Assembly: GCA_032433765.1 (NCBI GenBank)
Contig: JAVIAB010000102.1
Location: 10,785,811 to 10,849,810 of the forward strand
Length of the DNA stretch: 64,000 bases
Direction: 5' to 3'
Source of the DNA: Megaustenia siamemsis
Lineage: Eukaryota; Mollusca; Gastropoda; Stylommatophora; Ariophantidae
Under the pieces are notes generated by a model, which saw only the letters and a program-made list of their open reading frames with translations, was not told where the DNA came from and ran no database searches. Within the stretch, counting starts at the first letter, position 1; each line of letters begins with the position of its first letter. Of the stretch, positions 10,621 to 48,832 are shown piece after piece. Made by a program: the position numbers and the translations under genes.

Positions 10621-11273
10621 GCCTATATATCCAGACATCTGTCCGTCTCTCTCTCTCTTTCTCTCTCTGCCTGTATATCCAGACATCTGTCCGTCTCTCT
10701 CTCTCTCTCTTTCTCTCTCTGCCTGTATATCTAGACATCTGTCCGTCTCTCTTTCTCTATCTCTCTCTCTCTTGTTTCTCTCTCTGCTTGTATATCCAAA
10801 TATATGTCCGTCTCTCTCTCTCTCTCACTCTCTCTGTGTGACTGTATATTCAGATGTCTGTTCGTCCCTCGCTCTCTCTCTCTCTCTCTAGCTGGCTGCG
10901 TATATCCAGATATCTGTCCGCCTCTCTCTTTCTCTTTCTCTCTCTACCTGTATATCCAGATATATGTCCGTCTCTCTCTCTCTTTCTCTCTCTACCTGTA
11001 TATCCAGATATATGTCCGTCTCTCTCTCTCCCTCCCTCTGTGACTGTATATCCAGATATCTGTCCGTCTCTCTCTCTCTCTCTCTCTCTCTACCTGTATA
11101 TCCAGATATCTGTCCGTCTCCCTCTCTCTCTCTCTCTTTCTCTCTCTGTGACTGTATATCCATATATCTGTCCGTCTCTCTCTCTCTTCCCCTCTCTGTG
11201 ACTGTATATCCAGATATTTGTCCGTCTCTCTCTCTTTCTCTCTGTGACTGTATATCCAGATGTCTGTTCGTCC

Positions 11274-11307
<34 letters not shown>

Positions 11308-11942
11308 GTGACTGTATATCCAGATATCTGTCCGTCTCTCTCTCTCTCTTTCTTTCTCTGTGACTGTATATCCAGATATCTGTTCGTCTCCCTCTCTCTC
11401 TTTCTCTCTCTCTCTCTGTGACTGTATATCCAGATATCTGTCCGTCTCTCTCTCTCTCTCTCTGTGACTGTAGATCCAGATATCTGTTCGTCTCTCTCTC
11501 TCTCTTTCTTTCTCTGTGACTGTATATCCAGATATCTGTTCGTCTCTCTCTCTCTTTCTTTCTCTGTGACTGTATATCCAGATATCTGTTCGTCTCTCTC
11601 TCTCTTTCTCTCTCTGTGACTGTATATCCAGATATCTGTCCGTCTCTCTCTCTCTTCCCCTCTCTGTGACTGTAGATTCAGATATCTGTTCGTCTCTCTC
11701 TCTCTCTTTCTTTCTCTGTGACTGTATATCCAGATATCTGTCCGTCTCTCTCTCTCTTTCTCTCTCTGTGACTGTAGATCCAGATATCTGTTCGTCTCTC
11801 TCTCTCTCTTTCTTTCTCTGTGACTGTATATCCATATATCTGTCCGTCTCTCTCTCTCTTCCCCTCTCTGTGACTGTATATCCAGATATTTGTCCGTCTC
11901 TCTCTCTTTCTCTCTGTGACTGTATATCCAGATGTCTGTTCG

Positions 11943-11983
<41 letters not shown>

Positions 11984-12059
11984 GTGACTGTATATCCAGA
12001 TATCTGTCCGTCTCTCTCTCTTTCTTTCTCTGTGACTGTATATCCAGATATCTGTTCGT

Positions 12060-12091
<32 letters not shown>

Positions 12092-12835
12092 GTGACTGTA
12101 TATCCAGATATCTGTCCGTCTCTCTCTCTCTTTCTCTCTCTGTGACTGTATATCCAGATATCTGTCCGTCTCTCTCTCTCTTTCTTTCTCTGTGACTGTA
12201 TATCCAGATATCTGTCCGTCTCTCTCTCTCTCTCTCTCTCTGTGACTGTATATCCAGATATCTGTCCGTCTCTCTCTCTCTCTTTCTTTCTCTGTGACTG
12301 TATATCCAGATATCTGTCCGTCTCTCTCTCTCTCTTTCTTTCTCTGTGACTGTATATCCAGATATCTGTCCGTCTCTCTCTCTCTTTCTTTCTCTGTGAC
12401 TGTATATCCAGATATCTGTCCGTCTCTCTCTCTTTCTTTCTCTGTGACTGTATATCCAGATATCTGTCCGTCTCTCTCTCTTTCTTTCTCTGTGACTGTA
12501 TATCCAGATATCTGTCCGTCTCTCTCTCTTTCTCTGTGACTGTATATCCAGATATCTGTCCGTCTCTCTCTCTCTTCTTTCTCTGTGACTGTATATCCAG
12601 ATATCTGTCCGTCTCTCTCTCTCTTCCTCTCTCTGTGACTGTATATCCAGATATCTGTCCGTCTCTCTCTCTCTCTTTCTTTCTCTGTGACTGTATATCC
12701 AGATATCTGTCCGTCTTTCTCTCTCTTTCTCTCTCTCTGCCTGTATATCCAGATATCTGTCCGTCCCTCTCTTTCTTTCTCTCTGTGTGACTGTATATCC
12801 AGATGTATAATGTATCCATTACAGATGGACTGTAT
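10500..12835. repeat. CT-rich minisatellite, about 50-bp units, first part
   Basis: Units combine a conserved core (gactgtatatccagatatct, gtccgt) with variable (CT)n/(CTTT)n microsatellite. The minus strand has a 643-codon open frame of GQISGYTVTE plus RE/RK runs, and the plus strand has several frames. Frame-independent low complexity and tandem register argue against protein coding. Confidence 0.97.
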
Positions 12836-12852
12836 ATCCAGGGATTAATCCT

Positions 12853-14002
12853 CGCACCAATCGAGTATGCCCTGGCAATTCTTACTGTCAGTACGACTCA
12901 AATTGATAGGTTGGAGAAAATACAGAATGAAGTCATACGCATTGTCCTGGGATGTACGTGGGACACTCCCTGTGTAGCAATGAGGTATATTCTTGACTTT
13001 CCAACCATGGATGACAGAATCAAGATCTGGAGAGCACGAACATACCTGAAGAATAGTACAGATACAGAGCATCCATTGCACCACGTGCTCAACACAGAGA
13101 AAGGTGACAGGCTAAAAAGAGGTAAATCATGAGTTGGTCGAGCAGAAGATGTCATCAAACAGGTCTGTGGGCTTATCAATATCAGCGTTGGTGAGGAGTG
13201 AATACCGGTGCCTACGTCATTCAAGGGGACTTTCTAGTGTATTGTCACACTCAACAGGAAAAGTAGGGAACAGAACCCGGTCGTGGTTAATGCGGAGGTC
13301 AACGGTCTCATCTGCGATAACACCTATGAGAAAGATGCAGTCATCTATACAGACGGATCTGTAAGACGACACCAAAGAAGTGCATGGGCATTTACAGCAC
13401 GCTCGGCAGGCAGAATAGTCAAGGAAGACAGTGGTGCATACGTTATGACCACGAGTAGCATGGCAATGGAGGTGATGGCAGTGACCAAGGCATTCAAATG
13501 GTTAGAGTCACAAGATTACACCCACGCATGTATACTGAGTGATTCGATGAGCGTGATTAAAAAAGTGGAGGCGGGCTCTGTACGCATGCAATGGGTAGAG
13601 TCGTTGTAGAAATCCAAGATACGTAAGGTCACCTTTGTCTATGTCCCTGGACATGCAGGAGTACGAGGAAATGAAAGAGCGGACAGGTTGGTTAGCTGCG
13701 CTGTCGTTGAGGACGGGCAACCAATGGATCGGGCGGACATCATCAATGCCCTCCGAGATATGGGAAGAGCACAGGACTTCGACAAACACAGATCCACGTC
13801 ACTTCTTCGGATGATGGAAATGGGAGTTAAGATTGGCACAGCCAGAAATGAGAAACTTGGTGGCCGTGTAAGAAGACTTATCAACCAACATAGAACTGGA
13901 GTCGTCAGTCGCTGGACACTGAGGGAATTTCTGAGGAGGGATCTGAGCACCTATGGGCATGTTCGGAGTGCAATGATGATGACCTGCAAATAACTCAATA
14001 AT
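12853..14002 (+). mobile_element. I-like retrotransposon, RT thumb plus RNase H (copy A)
   Basis: A 1150-bp 5'-truncated non-LTR element. The N-terminal part resembles the RT end (IDRLEKIQNEVIRIVLGCTW). It is followed by RNase H with the four acidic sites visible: IYTDGSV, the E of MAMEVMAV, LSDSMS and ERADRL. A C-terminal HVRS/CN region follows. In-frame stops near 13131, 13199, 13236 and 13607 make it dead. A 7-bp repeat (ttaatcc, 12845-12851 and 14003-14009) may be the target-site duplication. It splits the CT-rich array. Confidence 0.92.
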
Positions 14003-14006
14003 TTAA

Positions 14007-14024
14007 TCCAGATGTATGTTCGTC

Positions 14025-14075
<51 letters not shown>

Positions 14076-14149
14076 GACTGTATATCAAGATGTCTGTTCG
14101 TCCCTCTCTCTCTCTCTCTCTCTGACTGTATATCCAGATGTATATTCTT

Positions 14150-14189
<40 letters not shown>

Positions 14190-14268
14190 GACTGTATATC
14201 CAGATGTCTGTTCGTCCCTCTCTCTCTCTCTCTCTCACACACAGACTGTATATCCAGATGTCTGTTCG

Positions 14269-14302
<34 letters not shown>

Positions 14303-14329
14303 ACTGTATATCCAGATGTCTGTTCGTCG

Positions 14330-14361
<32 letters not shown>

Positions 14362-14388
14362 GACTATTTCCAGATGTCTGTTCGTCCC

Positions 14389-14420
<32 letters not shown>

Positions 14421-14448
14421 ACAGACTGTATATCCAGATGTCTGTTCG

Positions 14449-14483
<35 letters not shown>

Positions 14484-14508
14484 GACTGTATATCCAGATG
14501 TCTGTTCG

Positions 14509-14549
<41 letters not shown>

Positions 14550-14592
14550 GACTGTATATCCAGATGTCTGTTCGTCCCTCTCTCTCCTTTTG
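14007..14592. repeat. CT-rich minisatellite, second part
   Basis: It resumes the 10500-12835 array after the I-like insertion, with the core actgtatatccagatgtctg and longer (CT)n and (CA)n stretches. Open frames on both strands are artefacts of the repeat. Confidence 0.95.
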
Positions 14593-14671
14593 CATAAATT
14601 GTGTTCATCTTTCTCTCATTTATTTCCCTAATCTTTCCATCTACCTCTTATCCCCCGTCTGTCATCTTCAC

Positions 14672-15010
14672 TCCCCTTCCCCCCCCACAACCCTATCTCC
14701 ACACCTCACTCCCCTCCCCCACATTCTTATCTCCACACCTCACTCCCCTCCCCCCACATCCCTATCTCTACACCTCACTCCCCTCCCCCACTTCCCTATC
14801 TCCACACCTCACTCCCCTCCCCCCACACCTCACTCCCCTCCCCCACATCCCTATCTCCATACCTCACTCCCCTCCCCCACATCCCTATCTTACACACCTT
14901 ACTCGCCTTCCCCACATCCTTATCTCCACACCTCACTCCCCTCTCCCCACATCCCTATCCCCACACCTCACTCCCCTCCCCTACATCCCTAACTCCACAC
15001 CTCATTCCCC
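14672..15010. repeat. 34-bp C-rich minisatellite, about 10 copies
   Basis: Units contain cactcccctcccccacatcc followed by ctatctccacacct. One strand is strongly pyrimidine-rich. Confidence 0.93.
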
Positions 15011-15564
15011 ATCACTTTCCATCCATTCCTCTTCTTCTCTCTCAACCCCCCTCTTTTCCGTTCGTCCATCTCAGAAAATGAATAATCTACGGAGCCCTCT
15101 CGAGTTTGCCACTACCCGAGCCGTTATCGATATCTCTCTAATCACGTGAACTCAATCTCCCATGTCCTAGTCTCATGCTGCTCTCCCATAGAATGTCTAC
15201 AGCCATTACCCAGAATGTGCCAGACGATTTTATATATTTTCCTTTGTTATTTGCCTACATGTTGTGTTATGATTTAACAACATGATAATATTATATAAGG
15301 AACGTAGCGAAGGGGTTGGCGAAGGTACGCTCGTGTATGACTAAACTGGTCCCAATTAATTTCAACATTTTTGCTAATTTTTTTTTTATATATAAACAGA
15401 TTCGGCCTCCGAGTTCATCCAGTCTTTAAAAATGGGTACCATATATTTTTAGAGGGGAAAGTAAGATCGTCCGACATGATGCTGTTTTCGTAAATAAAAT
15501 AATAAAAATACCGCTTGTCTTGAAAAATAAGGGCATTAGCATAATCTCCCAGCTCGAGCCGCTC
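15011..15564. other. Mostly unique spacer with a SINE-body relic
   Basis: The segment 15395-15480 (gtaccatatatttttagagg, ggaaagtaag) resembles the SINE-1/SINE-2 body. The rest shows nothing recognisable. Confidence 0.45.
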
Positions 15565-17114
15565 AATACATGCTCGTCATACATGCTCGTCATACATGCT
15601 CATCGTACATACTCGTCGTACAGACTCATCGTACATACTTGTTATACATACTCGTCACACAAACTCACCGTACATGCTCGTTATACCTACTCGTCACACA
15701 AATTCACCGTACATGCTCGTTATACCTACTCGTCACACAAACTCACCGTACAAATTCGTTATACCTACTCGTCATACATACTCGTCACACAAACTCACCG
15801 TACATACTTGTTATACATACTCGTCATACAAACTCACCGTACATACTCGTTATTCCTACTCGTCACACAAACTCACCGTACATACTCGTTATACCTACTC
15901 GTCACACAAACTCACCGTACATACTCGTTATACCTACTCGTCACACAAACTCACCGTACATACTCGTTATACCTACTCGTCATACAAACTCACCGTACAT
16001 ACTCGTTATACCTACTCGTCACACAAACTCACCGTACATACTCGTTATACCTACTCGTCGTACATACTCGTTATACCTACTCGTCATACAAACTCACCGT
16101 ACATACTTGTTATACATACTCGTCATACAAACTCACCGTACATACTCGTTATTCCTACTCGTCACACAAACTCACCGTACATACTCGTTATACCTACTCG
16201 TCATACAAACTCACCGTACATACTCGTTATTCCTACTCGTCACACAAACTCACCGTACATACTCGTTATACCTACTCGTCACACAAACTCACCGTACATA
16301 CTCGTTATACCTACTCGTCACACAAACTCACCGTACATACTCGTTATACCTACTCGTCATACAAACTCACCTTACATACTCGTTATACCTACTCGTCACA
16401 CAAACTCACCGTACATACTCGTTATACCTACTCGTCGTACATACTCGTTATACCTACTCGTCATACAAACTCACCGTACATACTCGTTATACCTACTCGT
16501 CACACAAACTCACCGTACATACTCGTTATTCCTACTCGTCACACAAACTCACCGTACATACTCGTTATTCCTACTCGTCACACAAACTCACCGTACATAC
16601 TCGTTATACCTACTCGTCACACAAACTCACCGTACATACTCGTTATACCTACTCGTCGTACATACTCGTTATACCTACTCGTCACACAAACTCACCGTAC
16701 ATACTCGTTATACCTACTCGTCACACAAACTCACCGTACATACTCGTTATACCTACTCGTCGTACATACTCGTTATTCCTACTCGTCACACAAACTCACC
16801 GTACATACTCGTTATACCTACTAGTCACACAAACTCACCGTACATACTCGTTATACCTACTCGTCATACAAACTCACCGTACATACTCGTTATACCTACT
16901 CGTCACACAAACTCACCGTACATACTCGTTATACCTACTCGTCACACAAACTCACCGTACATACTCGTTATTCCTACTCGTCACACAAACTCCACCGTAC
17001 ATACTCGTTATACCTACTCGTCACACAAACTCACCATACATACTCGTTATTCCTACTCGTCACACAAACTCACCGTACATACTCGTTATTCCTACTCGTC
17101 ACACAAACTCACCG
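15565..17114. repeat. 39-bp minisatellite, left block, about 40 copies
   Basis: Units contain ctcgttatacctactcgtca and cacaaactcaccgtacata. Since 39 is 13 codons with no stop in any plus-strand frame, all three plus frames stay open for 430-525 codons. That is a property of the unit, not of three genes. Confidence 0.97.
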
Positions 17115-18271
17115 TTATTGAGTTATTGAGTTATTTGCGGGTCATCATCATTGCACTCCGAACATGTCCATAGGTGCTCAGATCCCCTCCTCAGCAATTC
17201 CCTCAGTGTCCAGCGACTGACGACTCCAGTTCTATGTTGGTTGATAAGTCTTCTTACACGGCCACCAAGTTTCTCATTTCTGGCTGTGCCCATCTTAACT
17301 CCCATTTCCATCATCCGAAGAAGCGACGTTGATCTGTGTTTGTCGAAGTCCTGTGCTCTTCCCACATCTCGGAGTGCATTGATGACGTCCGCCCGATCCA
17401 TCGGTTGCCCGTCCTCAACGACAGCGCAGCTAGCCAACCTGTCCGCTCTCTCATTTCCCCGTACTCCCGCATGTCCAGGGACATAGACAAAGGTGACCTT
17501 ACGTATTTTGGATTTCTGCAACGACTCTACCCATTGCATGCGTACAAAGCCCGCCTCCACTTTTTTATCGTGCTCATCGAATCACTCAGTATACATGCGT
17601 GGATGTAGTCTTGTGACTCTAACCATTTGAATGCCTTGGTCACTGCCATCACCTCCATTGTCATGCTACTCGTGGCCATGGCGTATGCACCACTGTCTTC
17701 CTTGGCTATTCTGCCTGCCGAACGTGCTGTAAATGCCCATGCACTTTTTTCGTGTCGTCTTACAGATCCGTCTGTATAGATGACTGCATCTTTCTCATCG
17801 GTGTTATCGCAGATGAGACCATTGACCTCAGCATTAACCACGACTGGGTTCTGTTCCCTACTTTTCCTGTCGAGTGTGACAATACATGAGAAAGTCCCCT
17901 TGAATGACGTAGGCACCGGTATCCACTCCTCACCAACGCTGAGATTGGTAAGCCCACATACCTGTTTGATGACATCTTCTGCTCGGCCCACCCATGATTT
18001 GCCTCTTTTTAGCCTGGTACCTTTCTCTGTGTTGAGCACGTGGTGCAATGGATGCTCTGTATCTGTACTAATCTTCAGGTATGCTCGTGCTCTCCAGATC
18101 TTGATTCTGTCATCCATGGTTGGAAAGTCAAGAAGATACCTCATTGCCACACAGGGAGTGTCCCTCGTACATCCCAGGATAATGCGCATGGCTTCATTTT
18201 GTATTTTCTCCAGCCTATCAATTTGAGTCGTACTGACAGTAAGAATGGCCATTGCATACTCGATTGGTGCG
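17115..18271 (-). mobile_element. I-like retrotransposon, RT thumb plus RNase H (copy B)
   Basis: A 1157-bp minus-strand copy homologous end to end with copy A. It is nearly intact: APIEYAMAILTVSTTQIDRL leads through the RT C-terminus to RNase H (IYTDGSVRR, TMEVMAV, LSDSMS, NERADRLAS) and a C-terminal LWTCSECNDDD. A single one-base deletion near 17560 (a shortened A run after SMSTI) breaks the frame. Flanking 9-bp repeats aactcaccg (17106-17114 and 18272-18280) mark insertion into the 39-bp array. Confidence 0.95.
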
Positions 18272-19320
18272 AACTCACCGTACATACTCGTTATACCTAC
18301 TCGTCACACAAACTCACCGTACATACTCGTTATACCTACTCGTCATACAAACTCATGTATATACTCGTTATACCTACTCGTCACACAAACTCACCGTACA
18401 TACTCGTTATACCTACTCGTCACACAAACTCACCGTACATACTCGTTATTCCTACTCGTCACACAAACTCACCGTACATACTCGTTATACCTACTCGTCA
18501 TACAAACTCACCGTACATACTCGTTATACCTACTCGTCACACAAACTCACCGTACATACTCGTTATTCCTACTCGTCACACAAACTCACCGTACATACTC
18601 GTTATTCCTACTCGTCATACAAACTCACCGTACATACTCGTTATTCCTACTCGTCACACAAACTCACCGTACATACTCGTTATACCTACTCGTCACACAA
18701 ACTCACCGTACATACTCGTTATACCTACTCGTCATACAAACTCATGTACATACTCGTTATACCTACTCGTCACACAAACTCACCGTACATACTCGTTATA
18801 CCTACTCGTCACACAAACTCACCGTACATACTCGTTATTCCTACTCGTCACACAAACTCACCGTACATACTCGTTATACCTACTCGTCATACAAACTCAC
18901 CGTACATACTCGTTATACCTACTCGTCACACAAACTCACCGTACATACTCGTTATTCCTACTCGTCACACAAACTCACCGTACATACTCGTTATTCCTAC
19001 TCGTCATACAAACTCACCGTACATACTCGTTATTCCTACTCGTCACACAAACTCACCGTACATACTCGTTATACCTACTCGTCACACAAACTCACCGTAC
19101 ATACTCGTTATTCCTACTCGTCACACAAACTCACCGTACATACTCGTTATACCTACTCGTCACACAAACTCACCGTACATACTCGTTATTCCTACTCGTC
19201 ACACAAACTCACCGTACATACTCGTTATACCTACTCGTCACACAAACTCACCGTACATACTCGTTATACCTACTCGTCACACAAACTCACCGTACATACT
19301 CGTTGTACCTACTCGTCATC
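18272..19320. repeat. 39-bp minisatellite, right block, with 389-bp higher-order unit
   Basis: It continues the left block in register after the I-like insertion. A rare variant (actcatgta) occurs at 18351 and 18740. The order of monomer variants after each occurrence agrees over about nine monomers, indicating a roughly ten-monomer segmental duplication. Confidence 0.95.
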
Positions 19321-19793
19321 ATACTGACTCATCGTGTGTCATGATTTCGCACCTACCCCTCCATTATGATAGAAGACAAAGTGTCAAGATCGCATGATTA
19401 AAATACTACAACTCTGTAGAGGAAGAAGATGGGAATGGAGGAAGGAAAAAGTGAGACGTAGAAAGAAGGAAGAAAATGAGATGGAGCTATTCCTGACTCC
19501 CCTTTCAGGACCCGGCAATTCACGGGCGGGTACTTTTGTGTACCAGTTCCCGCCCCTCTCGAGACAACCGCGACTTGGTGGAGTATGATCGTGATTAGCT
19601 TTTGTCACTGATTCATCTGCACTGTCAGCTATGAGTTGCTTATAACTTTCAGCCCGGGTACTACCGAGTGTCTTGTCTCTGTATTTAATCAGAGTTATCT
19701 AAATTAAAATAATATGCAATAATTTAGACAAAACTCATTATTTCCCCTTTTCTTACGTAATATTTGACAAAGCAATGCCTATTTTAATTATTA
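19321..19793. other. Spacer, no gene seen
   Basis: It begins with a short stretch (gactcatcgtgtgtcatgat) like the 52-bp satellite monomer and a segment resembling 8321-8350. Nothing else was recognised. Short open frames at 19394-19608 lack features. Confidence 0.45.
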
Positions 19794-19893
19794 AGTTACT
19801 AAGTTATTTGATTGTCATCATCATTGCACTCCGAACATGTCCATAGGTGCTCTGATCCCCTCCTCAGCAAATCCCGCAGTGTCCAGCGACATT
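19794..19893 (-). mobile_element. I-like retrotransposon 3' end, short
   Basis: It matches the last roughly 90 bp of copies A and B (tgcactccgaacatgtccat and neighbours) with a degenerate aagttact tail. Confidence 0.8.
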
Positions 19894-19951
19894 ACGACTC
19901 TCTATGGATTACGTGAATGGTACCGATTGATTCCGCTTCCGATGTTCACAT

Positions 19952-20141
19952 GTAAGTAAAGTAAAGAACCCCGTCACGCCAAGTGGTGTATAGGGAATAT
20001 GGTGTTAGTGACCATACATTTTACAGACCTTCGGCACATGATTTTTGGGGTAATGTGGTCGGTATTACGCCCGTGCCGCTTTACTTTCCCAGAAAATAAT
20101 CCGGTACCCATTAAAGGCTGGGTGAACCCGGAATCTGTCGG
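19952..20141 (-). mobile_element. SINE-1, 3' part, split by LINE-B
   Basis: The body and tail of a minus-strand SINE-1 (agtggtgtatagggaatatg, ggtaatgtggtcggtattac). The element is interrupted after the TSD sequence at 20124-20141 and resumes at 20508. Confidence 0.93.
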
Positions 20142-20507
20142 GTGCCACTAATATCTTCAGTAATAAAGAAAAGACGATGGTCATACGTTGGACATGTGAT
20201 GAGAAGAGATAATAATCGAATAGCAAAGCAAGCCCTCATATGGGAAACAACAGGTAAAAGAAAAAGAGGAAGACCCAGGGAGACACTGAGAAGAACATTG
20301 ATGAGAGAGGCAAGAGCAGCAGGAATCGGCTCCCTCAATGAGATAGAACTGCTTGCACAGAACAGAGACAGATGGCGAGATTTGATAAAATATCTTTAAA
20401 AGAAAACTGCTAGAACAAAAATTCATATAGGTGAAGGTGTATCTTGGTCTACGCCCTATGGGCCGGTTACGGCTCGAAAGGTCAATAGATAGATAGATAG
20501 ATAGATA
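20142..20507 (+). mobile_element. LINE-B 3' end inserted in SINE-1
   Basis: It encodes the LINE-B C-terminus without stops (ISSVIKKRRWSYVGHVMRRD, then NNRIAKQALIWETTGKRKRG, ending RDRWRDLIKYL). It then has a 3' UTR and a gatagatagatag tail. The flanking repeats gaacccggaatctgtcgg (20124-20141) and gaacccggaagctgtcgg (20508-20525) differ at one base. Only about two differences separate it from the copy at 51628-51993. Confidence 0.95.
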
Positions 20508-20598
20508 GAACCCGGAAGCTGTCGGTTGGGATCGAACCCCACCGCTTGTCCTTTGTAGTCCAGTTCACTAACCATTGAGCTATCGCTGCTCCCGGTGT
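20508..20598 (-). mobile_element. SINE-1, tRNA-like head, split part
   Basis: The 5' half of the SINE interrupted at 20142, with box B (gggatcgaacccc on the plus strand) and box A (accattgagctat). Confidence 0.93.
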
Positions 20599-20904
20599 TC
20601 ACAAGATAGCGTTATTATTGTTATGGGTCCGGCCAAGGATTGTATTTTTCATTTTGTGTTCATTATAATGGAGATTTCTCTGACGAATTAACTACAGGAT
20701 TGTGGTACTATTTTCACCGCTTTGGCTAAAAGTGTAGCTTTCACGTTGTGTGCTTCTGAATGAGGAGTTTCCGGCGGAATATACCAGGCTTAATGTGTAT
20801 CCACATGCTGAAGAGTTGCACGACTGCGGTTAGCCAGTCTTAAACCTGGAAACGGGTTCTGTTCCGTGCGACCGAGTCAGTGCATGTCGGTATAGACCAT
20901 GCTC
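20599..20904. other. Unique sequence upstream of the KLHL exons
   Basis: No recognised element, promoter or exon. Confidence 0.45.
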
Positions 20905-21135
20905 GACAGATCTTCTTTTTCTTTTCACTGATACCTAAAAGGTGTCGTGGTTTATATCATTTGTCGTTCTTGAGCTGCTCGAACTGTCTGAATTAGTGAT
21001 TTTCATTTGTTGTTACATGTCTCTGTCATTGCATCTATCCATCTTCTGGGTCTTCCTCTTGGTCTTTTTCCATGCATTCTCGAGAAGAACGCCCTTGATG
21101 GTGATTGGTAAGGATTCATTCTGACCAGGTGGCTT
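20905..21135 (-). mobile_element. LINE-E fragment
   Basis: The minus strand corresponds to the plus-strand copy at 37180-37715 (shared tcgagaagaacgcccttgat and gtgtcgtggtttatatcatt). Coding but short and truncated. Confidence 0.85.
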
Positions 21136-21210
21136 GACAGATCACCGACGAAATCAACGATCATATTTTAATTTGCCTTTAAAGTGTGTGATCTCGTTCT
21201 TTCCTCGGTT

Positions 21211-21361
21211 AATCAATTCAGAGGAAGATGTATGATTACAGCACTTGGAAAAAATGACAAATAATCAACATATATATTGTTCTTTGTTTTGTTTTTTCTG
21301 TTGTTGATTGTTTGTCATTTTTTCCGAGTACTGTAAACATACCACTTCCTCTGAATTGATT
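21211..21361. mobile_element. Hairpin (MITE-like) element, copy 1
   Basis: Imperfect inverted arms of about 60 bp (aatcaattcagaggaag ... cttcctctgaattgatt) meet at a T-rich centre. A related hairpin lies at 34897-35075, and the homology extends beyond its right arm. Copy 1 ends about 70 bp before the BTB exon. Confidence 0.75.
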
Positions 21362-21432
21362 CGCTGAATACCGCCTCATAAGTTTCCCTTTATAATAATA
21401 TGCATTTATTTTTTTTTGTCTCCTTTCCTCAG

Positions 21433-47697
<26,265 letters not shown>

Positions 47698-47881
47698 CTA
47701 GGGAGATTTGGCTGCTCCACCAGCAAAGTCTACGCCTTTTCCTTGCTCAAGAAGTGGCCTTCAGGACTCTTTGCACTGAAACAGGCTGAGAGCAGCCATT
47801 TGGATGTTCGAAAATGATATTCTTGCCAGTTTGCATATCAGTTACTGAAATATGCTGATCCTGCTAGAGGAGTGAGACCAA

Positions 47882-47887
47882 AATAAA
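47882..47887 (+). terminator. Candidate poly(A) signal of the KLHL gene
   Basis: AATAAA 185 bp after the stop. Further candidates occur downstream (for example aataaa near 49018), so the true 3' end is uncertain. Confidence 0.5.
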
Positions 47888-48159
47888 ATTATTTTTAAAA
47901 TAGTTTGACCTGTGAGTCATTGGACCAAAAATAGTTTATTAATTTTCTCTGACCAATTTGTGATCATAAACTGTTTATTAATTTTAGTTTCCAAGTGTGT
48001 AAACAAAGGGTGGCAAGGTTATTTTATGTATGTTTGGCTCTTAAAGAGGTTTTATTAAATAGTTCTCAAAGGTGCATAATTGAGTAAACAAGATTTGTAA
48101 CGTAAGTAGCCATGACTTATAAGAGATTGGACAACAAAAATAGAAACTATATACTTCTG

Positions 48160-48460
48160 CCTTTTAATTAATTAGACCAAAAAATAGTTATTAAACGTTT
48201 CTGACCCTTAACTAATAATTAAATAAATAAAAAATAGTTATTAAACGTTTCTGACCCTTAACTAATAATTAGATAAATAAAAAAATAGTTATTAAACATT
48301 TCTGACCCTTAAACTAATTGGGCAAAATTGTAGTTACAGAACTTATTTAACCTTTAACTGATTAGATTAGACACTAATGTAGTTACTAAACTTTTTTAAA
48401 CCTTTAACTAATTGGTCAAAATTGTAGTTGTTAAACGTTTCTGGCCTTAACTGGCAGTGC
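48160..48460. repeat. Degenerate about 50-bp tandem repeat
   Basis: Copies of aatagttattaaacgtttct and gacccttaactaataatta, decaying to the right. Confidence 0.75.
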
Positions 48461-48469
48461 AGAAAAGTT

Positions 48470-48660
48470 GTTGTGTAACTGTTGCAACTTTACAGTGATT
48501 AGAAATATAGTTATTAAATATTAGCAACTTTACAGTGATTAAAAATTATGTTATGAAATATTAACAACTTTACAGTGATTAGAAATATAGTTATGAAATA
48601 TTAACAGCTTTACAGTGATTAGAAATGATGTTATGAAATATTAACAGCTGCTCAGTGATT
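48470..48660. repeat. About 44-bp tandem repeat, four to five copies
   Basis: Units contain aactttacagtgattagaaa and tatagttatgaaatatta. Confidence 0.85.
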
Positions 48661-48739
48661 GAACCAACAATTGTTATAAAATTGTACAACCATATTTGTT
48701 TGTGCAGTTGTAGAACTACTAATGTTGAACGACATACAG

Positions 48740-48832
48740 ATTTTAACTCATTCTTTATCAAGGAGTTTAACACATTCTTTATCAAGGGGTTTAACACATT
48801 CTTCATCAAGGGGTTTAACACATCACGTTGTA
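48740..48832. repeat. 26-bp tandem repeat, about four copies
   Basis: Units cattctttatcaaggggttt plus aacaca. It is followed by an A-rich tract at 48850-48900. The interval 48833-49082 holds nothing else recognisable. Confidence 0.85.

Noticed and set aside
10888..12819. 643-codon minus-strand frame rich in RE and GQISGYT
   Set aside because: It is the translation of a CT-rich tandem array. Length changes in the microsatellite parts shift frames between units.
15520..19397. Three overlapping open frames of 360-525 codons on the plus strand
   Set aside because: They come from a 39-bp unit lacking stops in all frames and cross an unrelated retroelement boundary. No initiation context or domain was seen.
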